Below are positions 42,999 through 53,089 of a stretch of DNA of 64,000 bases, in pieces (the stretch's first letter is position 1; each line of letters starts with the position of its first letter). A program made the translations under genes and the position numbers. Origin of the DNA: Oreohelix idahoensis. Taxonomy: Eukaryota; Mollusca; Gastropoda; Stylommatophora; Oreohelicidae. The notes beneath the pieces are model-generated. The model ran no database searches and was not told the origin of the DNA. It worked only from the letters and a program-made list of their open reading frames with translations. Location of the stretch: contig JAMPIV010013723.1 in NCBI GenBank assembly GCA_024509875.1, positions 115,001 to 179,000 on the forward strand, read 5' to 3'.

Positions 42999-45208
42999 CT
43001 TGTGTGATGTACACAATATTTCTATTTTCTTGTTTAAATTTATTTCTTAGTTACAAACCAAAAAAGACAACTCACCTTGGCTGTTTTTCACGTGCTTTGT
43101 AATCAAGACCGCGATATCACCGGATCGCTAGTACTTTAACATATCCCACACGGGCGCTAACACGGCAAAACGATGGCTTCTTATCGATTATCCATGTGTT
43201 CTAAGTTGGGTTCGCGTAGAAGGGGGTGAGTGTTGGTTGTTGTTTGGTTTTGAAATATACAACTTGGTTGTAATGTAGACACGAAATAAATTATGTTGGA
43301 TCCACAAAAAGGTGGGAGCTACACCTTGTAAATGACTAGGTTTGTAGTTAAAGGTTCTGTTAGAATATCTCGCTTTAAAAATCACCAGAATCAGGTGTCT
43401 AATTGGTAGGGCGAAAGAACCCGAATGCTATTATCAGCTGAATAAAGAAAGACATACGAACGGTGATTCTCAAAATATGGTACGTGGAAAGCCTATTTGG
43501 GGGTCAGCGAGGTGAACACTATGTTCCTTATAATCGAACACCTTCTTTGATATTGTCATATGCTCGCGGTACAACTCTTATCTACAAAAGATCTCTGGGA
43601 CCTCAATAAATTGTAAGACATCATAGGGTTCTTAGACTAAACCGTTTGAGACACGTTGTTCTATAATAAAGTATTCTGTACCCGATCAGCGGGGGGGGGG
43701 CACAACTTTTCTAAATATTTAACCCTGTACAATCTATTTTAACCAAGAAAGATAAAGTGACATATGGTGATGTGTTGTGGACACGGTGGTCTTCAAAAAC
43801 CTGTATACAGTGTGTTTGAGGAAACGCACAAGAGACACCAACGACCCAAAGCTGCGATTATTAACCACCTCCATCACCAGTTTACTTCTATATGACAGTG
43901 AGAAAAATATTCGACCACCTGCTGAAATATTTAAAGAAATAATCAAAGAAATATTTTTAATATTAGAACAAACAAAAAAAATTAAAACGGGTTAGTAGCT
44001 ATTTACCTATATACGTTGTAACCATCGAGTACAACAGATTCTAATATCAGTTATAGACGAACCATGTTTTGTCCTAATCGGATGCACCGTTCGTGTTCCC
44101 GATAATTTGAAGACTCATGTCACCACCACGCGACTCGAAATTGTCGCTTTTTCATGGGTGAGCGCGCGTGCAAGCAAACTTAAATTTAATTCACATGTGT
44201 TAGCGTAATATATCTAGCTTTTAACTGTTGGTATCTAAAGATAATTTTAAGTTTATATATTAAGACAATATTAATAACTTGTTATGTGTTAATTTAGCTT
44301 TGGAGATAGATGGAGCATAAATACTAATTGTTAGTCATCGATGATAGGAATAAAATAAATATAGAGGAATAGAATGTAACATAAGAATGGTAGTTACGTC
44401 TTTGTTACTAAGTAACGAGTGGTTCTTATATTGTTTTACACCAAGGGTGTGAATGTTTTTTAATATGAGGCAGTAGTTCTCACGTTGTTGAATTTTTAGC
44501 ACGATTCTCGTGATTGTTGAAAACACAGTGATTCTCGTGATTGTTAGCACGATTCCCACGTTGTTGAAAAGGGGTTCTCACGTTGTGTAGGGTGTTAGAT
44601 ATAAAATAACTGGTTGAGAGTGTGTACACGCTTGTGTAAGGTGTTAGATATAAAATAACTGGTTGAGAGTGTGTACACGCCAAGAAGTGATGATATGGTT
44701 AAACCGTTGGAGAGCGGGTTGACGACCGCAACTGTAAGTTTTTACCGAGACCAGCCTTTGTTACTCGTGCGATTTAATTGCCAAGGGGCGAAATTTTTTT
44801 GACAAGAGGCAGAAATTTGATTACCAAAGCGAAATTTTTTTTTTTTTGACAATGGGCAGTATTTTTTTACAAGGGGAAGTATTTTTTGACAAGGGGGAAT
44901 TAAAAAAAGTGAAAACTTAAGTAGCGGGGATTCGAACCCATGAACGAAGGAATGTTTCTTTTATAAGTTTCTACTATTGATCGATTGTGTTTAGCCCTAG
45001 TGACGTGAACAGAAATTTACGCTCGCTGTTTCGCGCGGGCCATCGATCCGGTTTCTTTCTAGTGAGGGTACAACCCTGTGGGCGTTGCGTTTTCTTAAAA
45101 TGGCTGAAACTGACCTCGACATTGGTTCAGTTACAGACTGTAACAATAAGGACGTCTCTAGTTGATACCATAAGCTAGTCTGCCTGAACGTACTACCGCG
45201 ATAACCAC
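42999..45208. other. Polinton centre, no recognisable gene
   Basis: 2.2 kb between the left arm and the polymerase fragment. It includes a G10 run near 43,691, a 72-codon open frame of no known family (43,777-43,995), and two copies of a 55-bp repeat (gttagatataaaataactgg, near 44,588 and 44,643). It also holds gacaaggggnag-like repeats at 44,780-44,900. No integrase, ATPase or capsid motif was found on either strand. Confidence 0.6.
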
Positions 45209-46050
45209 ATGACCACGTTGCGTGACTTTCTCACATGGTACAATAACAAAGGCGATGGTAAAACATTGACCAATAAAGCGAAACTTGTAGATGTCTCGTA
45301 CACGATGGGAGAGGATACGTCTGATCTAATAAACTCACCCCGATTTAGGTAAATGACGTTAGTGACGGATGAGATATTTGAATTAGAAAGACTTAAACAG
45401 ACAATTAGTTGGGACCTGCCCGTGCAGATAGGTTTTTTCGTCTACCAATACGCTACATTTCGCATGTTAGAATTTTACTACGACTGTCTAGATAAATTTG
45501 TAGATAGGTCAGATTTTCAGTTGTGCGAGACGGACACAGACAGTCTTTACTTGGCCCTTAGCGCCAATAACTTAGCGGACGTTGTTAAGCCCGCTATGCG
45601 ACGCGAATTTTATAGTACCTACCACCAGTGGTTCCACGCCGAAGTATGTCCCGATCATAGACCCGACTTTGTAGCTAGTGAGGGTAAGAACCCGCCCTTT
45701 GTCACAAATGCCGCGCTCAAAAATTATTCGACAAACGCACACCGGGCCCTTTTAAATTAGAATACGAAGGCAGCGGAATGATTTCGCTGTGCAGCAAGAC
45801 GTATCACTGTTTTGGGGACTATGACAAAACAACCACAAAAGGACTGAACAAACACCACAACAAAGTAGACAAACACACATTCTTAGAAGTCCTCAACACA
45901 CAACAAGCACAGGGCGGGAAAAATATCGGGTTCCGCGCACACAAAGCCTCCATCTACACCTACGAACAACATCGCAACGCCCTGTCTTACTTTTACATCA
46001 AACGACAGGTACATTCCGACAACGTCACCACATCACCCCTCAACATCTAA
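45209..46050 (+). pseudogene. protein-primed DNA polymerase B, broken C-terminal fragment
   Basis: The open segment reads MTTLRDFLTWYNN, then jumps to TLTNKAKLVDVSYTMGED. A TAA at 45,350-45,352 is followed, in the same frame, by MTLVTDEIFELERLKQTI, WDLPVQIGFFVYQYATFRML, FYYDCLDKFVDRSDF and CETDTDSLYLAL, the DTDS catalytic motif C of family B polymerases. A 1-bp shift near 45,716-45,722 in an A run leads to the KRTPGPFKLEYEG and ISLCSKTYHCFG segments, then KGLNKHHN and the C-terminus in the arm. These motifs fit the polymerases of Polintons and related elements. About 850 codons of the expected N-terminal and central part are absent, and the text near 45,250 suggests an internal deletion. Confidence 0.85.
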
Positions 46051-48008
46051 ACCCTCTGTCTCTTCCACTATGTACACACACACACACAACACAACCTCTC
46101 TATTTCTTACGACGTGACGACACCCCTCAAGGTCTGGCCTGTAGCTGTGATATATCATAACCCCTTTGTAAATATTGTATAAAAAACTACACACTACCAT
46201 ATACACCCTGTCTTTCCAATATAATTCCCCTATATGTGTTATTTTTCAATTGTACAATATTGTGATTTGATTAAAAAAAATTACTGCACAATGTATATTC
46301 ATATGTGATATTTGACAATTGTACAATGTCAATGTTTGATAATGTTATTTGAAAAATTACGAATCTTACCAATATTGTTATTTAAGAGAATAAAAATATA
46401 TTAACTAAAATTCTTTTTTTTGTTACCTATATATAACTATCGTCTAAATATGTCTAACTGTTGTCCTGTATGTCTACTTATTGTATGTCTAAATATCGTC
46501 TAACTGTTATCTTAAAGTCTTCTTGTTATCTAAATATATCTCTATATAAAAACTCACGCGCCACCACAAAGCGCCACCACATTTACCGTAAAAATATCGC
46601 CTAACTGTTGTAAAAATATATATGTCTAAATATATCGTCTTCTTGTTATCTCAAAGTCTTCCTATTATCTAAATATACCCCCTTCTTGTTATCTAAATAT
46701 ATCTTCTTGTTATCTCAAGTCTAAATATATCCTCTTCTTGTTGTCTAACTATTGTCTAAATATATCTTCCTATTATCTAAATATATCGTCTTCTTGTTGT
46801 CTAAATATATCTCTATATAAAAGTCATGCGCCACCACAAAGCGCCACCACATTTTCCGTAAAAATATCGCCTAACTGTTGTAAAAATATATGTCTAAATA
46901 TATCGTCTAACTGTTGTAACATCGTGTATATGTATACCTGTCTACTTGTAAAATAAACAACACACACACTTCCAGGACGCAAGTTCGATGGTAGACCTAG
47001 TACAGGTCTCTAACACTTCAATCCCATATATACATATTGTATATACAACAATTAAAATACCGGCACACAAATACCCATACCCCAACACACCCCACGATTC
47101 GACAGCCCCACAAAATTCATCACACAATTAAGATACCTACAACCAAACACACCAACACACTACCGGTACAATACATCACACACAAAAATCCTCCCCTAAC
47201 CTACACCCCACTATACGCCCTCACCCACACTAACACAATAAACCCCACTCGTTTCAAAAACCTCTTGGTAACCTAAACCGCCGTTATCGCGCCACAAAAA
47301 AAACCGCCACTCGCTTCACAAACCCCCCCTTAGTAACCCACTAACCTACCATTATCGATTTTTTATATTTTCCGTCATTATCGATTTTTAAAATATTTTT
47401 TATATATATTGTCTAAGTATTGTCTGTAAACAACGCCATTATCGAACAAATTTATTGCTATATAACAAGTCATGCGTCTGATCGTCAGAGGAAGTCCCCC
47501 GGTTACAATATATCGCTATATAAATACTCATCACCCTCCGCCTGAAATTCCTCCGCCTGAAATCGATCGAGTATTTTGCTATATAAAAGTCATCACCCTC
47601 CGCCTGAGAACGCCTGAAATCGATCGAGTATTTTGGTATATAAAAGTCATCACCCTCCGCCTGAGAACGCCTGAAATCGATCGAGTATTTTGCTATATAA
47701 AAGTCATCACCCTCCGCCTGAGAACGCCTGAAATCGATCGAGTATTTTGCTATATAAAAGTCATCACCCTCCGCCTGAAATCGATCGAGTATTTTGCTAT
47801 ATAAAAGTCATCACCCTCCGCCTGAATACTACCGGTAGCGTACATTGTATTATTTCCTTATATAAAAGTCACCACCCTCCGCCTGAAACCACCTCGTTTT
47901 GCTATATAAAAGTCATCACCCTCCGCCTGAAATCGATCGAGTATTTTGCTATATAAAAGTCATCACCCTCCGCCTGAATACTACCTGTTTCCCACATTGT
48001 ATACTACT
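45809..48008. repeat. right inverted arm of the Polinton
   Basis: Reverse complement of the left arm. It includes the polymerase gene 3' end, the A/T-rich zone, the empty LINE target site (near 46,915-46,935), the A/C-rich zone (47,040-47,340) and the tandem repeats. Confidence 0.93.
47525..47990. repeat. subterminal tandem repeats, right arm
   Basis: About nine units of catcaccctccgcctga plus gaaatcgatcgagtattttg and tatataaaagt, complementary to 38,780-39,145 but with more units. Confidence 0.92.
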
Positions 48009-48014
48009 GTGGCA
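48009..48014. repeat. Polinton target-site duplication, right
   Basis: gtggca, as at 38,746-38,751. Confidence 0.9.
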
Positions 48015-48555
48015 TTCATTCATGCCTATACCTTGAAGCGGTAAGGCGGCTTGAATAATGGTCTGGATCTGTGAACTTCCTGGTGGTCTCTGATAGGACA
48101 GCGAAAGAATATATCTACTTCTCCCTCTTGGTCCATATTGTTATTGTTGAACAGAATCGACATCATTGCACTCCAGGCAAATCAATAGGTGCTCAGACTT
48201 CCTCAGTATATGTCGAAGAATGTGAATGCTAACTGTCCCTGTAGCTCGCTGGTTGTATACACGACGGATGCATCTTCTCGTACGTCCATCTCTGTTAGCC
48301 TAACGTTTAATGCAAATTTCCAAGTCTTAATTAACCTTGATGATTCATCTATTGCAGTGTCATTCTCTAATATAACTATTAGTATGCCAAAAGAGGAGGT
48401 AATATGAGTTTGTGCGTGCTGCTGACAGCTTCATAATGTAAAACAAATTGCGACAAACAACACTGCTGCTAGAGTACATGAACTCTATTAAGTGTGCTTC
48501 CTGCAAGTGGACCAGCTGTAGTGGTAGGTCCATACTCCACAAGACGTGAAAAGAG
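48015..48555. other. non-coding, nothing recognised
   Basis: No supported feature; short open frames lack motifs. Confidence 0.4.
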
Positions 48556-49090
48556 AAAACAGTAAAGAGGTATTTGTTTGACTGTTTTCCATCAGTTCTA
48601 CCTTGGTGATCTTTTCTTATTAGTTTAATGGGACCTAAGACGCGTCAAAAGTGAGGAATGCAGTCAACGACCCATAGCTGACTGCTTGCGTCAGGTTAGC
48701 GAACCAGAGCTGACCAAGACCCTACTCCACCTCCAAGTGGTGGTCCTGGAAACAGGCTGCATCATTGCAGTCTGGCTGAGTGAGTAGGGATCAAAGTGGG
48801 AAGGCAAACCCGGTCGTAAAAAATGCCGTGCCGAAGTTGGATGTGTCGGGCCGAAAGGCGCAGATATCGCAGCTTTGCTGTAAATGGCGACACAACGCAA
48901 CCAACGTCCTTTTCAGGACGAACGAAGAAGAAGATTAGTCTAATCCGTCTATTCCCGGCCAAGCACCCGTTAATGAAAGTCTGTGACTTCTTGCTTGTCG
49001 ATTTTGTTGTTCTCCATGTTTTAGAGCCATACAATTGGGCTGTCTTGACGTTTGAGTTTAAAATTCCTATTTTTGTGGATTATATTATTT
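48556..49090 (-). pseudogene. RTE-type LINE fragment (C-terminal)
   Basis: At 48,940-49,085 the minus strand reads MYGSKTWRTTKSTSKKSQTF and INGCL, the same region as LLYASETWRTIKTTTKKLQTF in RTE-1. Its continuation is at 48,565-48,610 (ttccatcagttctaccttgg), interrupted by a GAA-tailed short repeat. Confidence 0.75.
48617..48945 (+). repeat. GAA-tailed short repeat, copy 1
   Basis: About 310 bp from gggacctaag to gaacgaagaagaag, flanked by an imperfect ttagt(t/c)taat duplication (48,617-48,626 and 48,935-48,945). It shares nearly its whole length with 49,929-50,335. No tRNA, 5S or 7SL head is apparent. Confidence 0.8.
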
Positions 49091-49320
49091 TTTTTTAAAC
49101 TTTCTATTTATGTCCAAAAGCATGCTAGGTCTTAGCTGCTTTTACGAGTGATACCCATTTTTTACATTTATTTTCTCATGTGGCCTACTTAGATCTCTCT
49201 TTCTTTCCTCTCCCTTACGAAGGGGGTGTGGCCGCAATGTTGGTTATTTTCTTTTGTCTTTCTTCCAAGGAAGACGAATCACCTTTTTCTATTTAAAAAA
49301 AAATAAATAAATATCCACCC
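49090..49320 (-). repeat. interspersed repeat with aggtgattcgtctt core, copy 2
   Basis: Minus-strand match to 6350-6595 (aggtgattcgtctt, gacaaaagaaaa, gcggccacaccc, gagaggaaagaaag). Confidence 0.6.
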
Positions 49321-49416
49321 ACCGTATTTATTTCCCAGTGCAACAAAAACCATTTCTGCCACCATCCATTCCTCCAACAATGACTATATTTATTAATTTC
49401 CATTTTCACACCTTAT

Positions 49417-49424
49417 GTCCAGAT
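49417..49424. repeat. hAT-2 target-site duplication, left
   Basis: gtccagat against gtccacat at 59,397-59,404: 7 of 8 match. Confidence 0.8.
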
Positions 49425-49928
49425 CAGTGGTTCCCAAACGGTGTGGCGCGCCACACTGTGTGACGCGAGAGAGTGGCAGGTGTGGTCGGAAGATTCAAAG
49501 ACAATCAAGGATTTAGAGAGATTTAAAAAAAATATATATATATATATGCCGACAATAAACATGAAGGTCATTTTCTTATTTATTTTGTTACCTGCGATAT
49601 AATATGGGAAAAATATGTTTAAAAACTCATATCAATCAATCAACCAATACCCTTTAGCGCCCCAAGGAGCATAGGTCTTAAACAAACACATGCCAGGTCC
49701 TCCTGTCCTGTGCCATCCGCCGAAGTTCCTTCCATTTTTCCTCATCATTTTCACCTCTGTATCCATTTCTCTTCTCCATGTGTTTTTGGTCTACCTCTGC
49801 CCCTCTTTCCTTGTGGATTCTAGAACAACGATTGCCTTGTAAGGCTACCAACAGGTTTCCTCAATGTGTGTCATATCCATCGCCAGCGTCTGCTTCTCAA
49901 CTCTTGTTCCACTGGTACTTATCTGCTT

Positions 49929-50303
49929 CGGGACCCAAAGATGCAGCAAAAGAGAATGCAGTCAGCGATCCATAGCTTGACTGCTTGCGTCAGGGTCAGC
50001 GAACCAGAGCTGACCAAGAACCTACTCCACCTCCACGTGGTGGTCCTGGAAACAGGCTGCATCACTGCAGTCTGGCTGAGAGAGTGGGGATCGAAGAAGG
50101 TAGGCAAACCGGGTCCTAAAAAAATGCCGTGCTGAAGTCGGATGTGTCGGCCGAAAGGCGGAGATATCGCAGCTCCGGCGTAAACAGACACAACGCAACC
50201 AACGTCTTTTTCAGGACGAACGAGGAAGAAGAAGATGAAGAAGAAGAAGAAGAAGAAGAAGAAGAAGAAGAAGAAGAAGAAGAAGAAGAAGAAGAAGAAG
50301 AAG

Positions 50304-50334
<31 letters not shown>

Positions 50335-50335
50335 C
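49929..50335 (+). repeat. GAA-tailed short repeat, copy 2, with expanded (GAA)n
   Basis: Body 49,929-50,220 matches 48,628-48,932 (gcgaaccagagctgaccaag, ctccacctccacgtggtggt, aaacaggctgcatca, atgccgtgc, ggcggagatatcgcagct, caacgcaaccaacgtc). It is followed by about 105 bp of (GAA)n, 50,222-50,333. It is inserted in the RTE-4 C-terminal region. Open frames through the GAA tract are artefacts. Confidence 0.88.
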
Positions 50336-50640
50336 TGGTTCTTGTCATCAATTCCACATTTGTGACTTTGTCATACCATTTCAGTTCTTCTATTCTTCGC
50401 AAGCACCCGTTTATAAAATTCTGTAGCTTTTTGTTTGTTGTTTTTGTTGCCCTCCAAGTCTCAGAGCCATACAATAGGACTGACTTGACATTTGAGTTGA
50501 TGATTCCTATTTTCGTGTTGGACTTGATTTCTCTTGTTCTCCATATGTTTCGCAATGCAATGAAAGCTCCTCTTCCTTTTTGTATTCTTTTTTTTTTTTT
50601 TTGATATCATTGTCTATCCCTCCAACTTTGTCTATATTAC
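50211..50640 (-). pseudogene. RTE-4 C-terminal segment
   Basis: The minus strand encodes IWRTREIKSNTKIGIINSNV, LLYGSETWRATKTTNKKLQN and RRIEELKWYDKVTNVELMTR, parallel to RTE-1 residues at 12.7-12.93 kb. The true coding part is right of the GAA tract (50,336-50,640). Confidence 0.82.
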
Positions 50641-50658
50641 TTCCAAGATATGTGTACG

Positions 50659-50671
50659 ATTCTACATATTG
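50659..50671. repeat. RTE-3 target-site duplication, left
   Basis: attctacatattg, identical to 56,168-56,180. Confidence 0.9.
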
Positions 50672-51479
50672 TAGTTCCAAAGGTTGTTATTGCCGGGAGT
50701 TTTAGTGAGGATAAGCTCTCACTGCAGATAACATACTTCTATGGCACGCGCCTCAAACAGCCTCTGACAACCAAGTCCAGCTCCCGGCCTTCACGTGTGG
50801 CTCAATTTGAGCCCGGCGGAACTGTTTCCACTGACGGAGAAGGGGCAAAGGCGAGCGACTGGCGCCTTAAAACCAGCAGCTTCGGGCAGATAGGGCTCGT
50901 GATCCTTGGTTGGTAGCTTATCTAAGAGAAGGAACTCTGAATTAAAACCACCGCTGCCTTGCGGGAATATCCATTTGTGGAATTGGCTTCGGGAGTAAAC
51001 CCTGAGGATAAATCCGGAGTCGGAGTCCCTAAGGCAGTCTAATGTCGATTCGACATTATTCTGGCAACTCCTGCGACATGGCTGGTACCAAACTGTATCG
51101 GCTACTGCCGTTCCTTTGGATCTACCGGCTGTGTGGAGAGGGGGAACATGCTGCATGGGCAACAGCTTGATCTCCATATAACTGTGTCCAAGCTCGCGCC
51201 CTGGAGAGGACACTCCAGCTTCACCCAATAGGTGTCGGCAAAACACGGGAAGTAGCAGTTACCGGTTATAAGCATTTTGCCCAATTGGCGTAGGGCATGG
51301 CGCCAGGGGCTACTTCCGACAGTGGGAGAGGTTCTAGGATCTCACTGGACAACTACCGCCCGCTTCAAGCTGGGCAGCCCCCAGTCAGTAAGGTGTTGTC
51401 CCGCCACTGTCTGCTTTCCCCATAGGGTGCATGGGGATTAGGGTCAAACCCGAACTGTGGACAGAAAATGTTGCACCAA

Positions 51480-51597
51480 GCAATTATCGAAAAAATAGAA
51501 ATAAGCAAACTCTCAGATTGGGATGCTGGAACGTCCGGACTATGTTGACTGGACTATCCGAAAACCTACAGGATGTAAACGATGTAAGGAAGAATGC
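51480..51597 (+). pseudogene. RTE-3 endonuclease N-terminus
   Basis: A frame reads NKQTLRLGCWNVRTMLTGLS and ENLQDVNDVRKN, the first strand of an AP-endonuclease domain, cut by the LTR at 51,598. Confidence 0.8.
51594..51597. repeat. solo LTR target duplication, left
   Basis: atgc, repeated at 53,086-53,089. Only 4 bp, so chance cannot be excluded. Confidence 0.6.
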
Positions 51598-53085
51598 TGT
51601 TGCGCACATATTAGTCTGTGACGCACAGATTACGGTACGTAGGCATACAAATGGAAAGTTATGGCTATTTGTCTGAGGAAAAAGTATTTAATTGAGAATC
51701 TATGATTCTGAGAGTAAGGGGACAGAACCCGGATCGGTCGATGTTAGATTCGATTACATGGGTTATCTTTTCTTGTGGGTCAATCTGGCGTATAAATATT
51801 GTTTATGTCATTTTTTGCGTCAGGTATGGCCAGAAACAGATTGGTTTTGTTTAAAATGTTTATGACCTGAATTTATATGTATTCCTTGACTAGTAAAGGT
51901 GATTGGCTCTTATATCTTTGTATCTTTGTATTTCTATGTCGGACTATTTTGTGAGCTGAACTCTGGGGGGTGAAAGGCGTTGTTAGGCATGCGCAGTGGG
52001 TTCTGGAGAGAGAGAAGAGGAAGGCTGCCATGTCGTCGTGTCAATGGCTGGTTATTTAGAAAGTGTAAAGAGTGATTTGTGATCTATTCTAGGAAGGAGA
52101 TGGTGTCTCTGTATAATGGCATTATCAGAGATTCTCCTATATCCATTATTAACGCCTAGGAATGGCGTGCGTTATTAGCCTGTATGTGTTTTCTAAACCA
52201 AGGTAAAACACATAACCTTTTTTGTTGAACTTTGTCGCTAAGACGAAACGAGAGACGTATTATCGTGCATCTCGGGTTGCTGACCACAGATGAAGATGAC
52301 ATGTAATTTAGCAGCACCATATTACTCCAGTAACCAGCTTATTGATAGCAGAAATAGATAGAAGCAATGAGGACATTTATGATTATATATCGAAGTAATC
52401 CTGCTTCATACTTCTCCATCCCAGGTGAGCGAAGCTCACGGAGGAGGAGCCATTTTTGATTCCCGCCATTGTAAGACTATCATCGGAGAACAGAAAATGT
52501 CTTACTACCTGATGATGGTACAGGGAGCTAGATAATATAAAAACCCATTACTGTGGTTTAACTTGGTCGTCATAAACATTGGATGAACTTTCGGCTTGAG
52601 AATATTAGCCAGGAGAAGGTTCGGTCAGTGAACCATTATTGTTGATGTTGTATGTATCCACCTTAACTGACGCGATTAGTCAGTTAGAACCTGAGACGAT
52701 AGACAGCTAGGAGATTGAGTGGTTCCTTTCTATCGTTCCTTCATATTGATGTACCACATAACTATACATCTGATATTGTCACCCATTTTTCAAGTATATG
52801 ATGATTGTTGTGCCAACGTGTTCTAATGACTGTACCTGTGAGGTCGAAGTGTATGTCCATTAATAAATGTATGAAACGTCATCAGTGGTCTGCCCTTATT
52901 GACTTCTGCTTATGATTGAGTGAGTGACTTGTCAACTCAACAGAACTATACACACATTCGCGTCCTTCACACCTACATTTCTCACTCAATGTCAGCACTG
53001 TGTCGGAACGAGTTGACCTTCCATCTACGCGTCCAGTATGACCCTATGGAAGCAGGAACATCACAACAAAGAAATGCCTTTATCA
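51598..53085 (+). mobile_element. solo LTR (copy B), 1488 bp, in RTE-3
   Basis: It starts tgttgcgcacatatt, ends cctttatca, and lies exactly where the RTE-3 endonuclease frame is interrupted, with an atgc duplication. It shares the end sequences and many internal blocks with 1300-2919. No internal retroviral genes are present, so it is a solo LTR produced by LTR-LTR recombination (inference). A palindromic ggtgagcgaagctcac lies near 52,422-52,437. Confidence 0.78.
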
Positions 53086-53089
53086 ATGC
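53086..53089. repeat. solo LTR target duplication, right
   Basis: atgc, as at 51,594-51,597. Confidence 0.6.

Larger units (their letters stand above)
38752..48008 (+). mobile_element. Polinton/Maverick derivative with 2.1-kb inverted arms
   Basis: The element starts agtagtatac and ends gtatactact (AG...CT termini) with a 6-bp duplication. Its arms (38,752-42,998 and 45,809-48,008) are reverse complements over about 2.1 kb once a LINE insertion in the left arm is removed. The 2.8-kb centre holds only a broken protein-primed DNA polymerase B gene fragment. I find no integrase, ATPase, protease or capsid ORF. Length without the LINE is about 7.1 kb, against roughly 15-20 kb for full Polintons. 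Both arms include the 3' end of the polymerase gene, so the left end appears copied from the right one. Confidence 0.88.

Noticed and set aside
43777..43995. 72-codon frame in the Polinton centre as a possible capsid or protease gene
   Set aside because: Too short and without any recognisable motif of Polinton structural proteins.
44890..44990. Exact B box (ggttcgaatcc on the minus strand, 44,928-44,938) suggesting a tRNA gene in the Polinton centre
   Set aside because: The T stem pairs at only three of five positions, no matching acceptor stem or A box is found at the proper distance.
50790..51246. 151-codon minus-strand frame in the RTE-3 5' region
   Set aside because: No motif; it lies in the LINE 5' UTR, which is G/C-richer and therefore open by chance.
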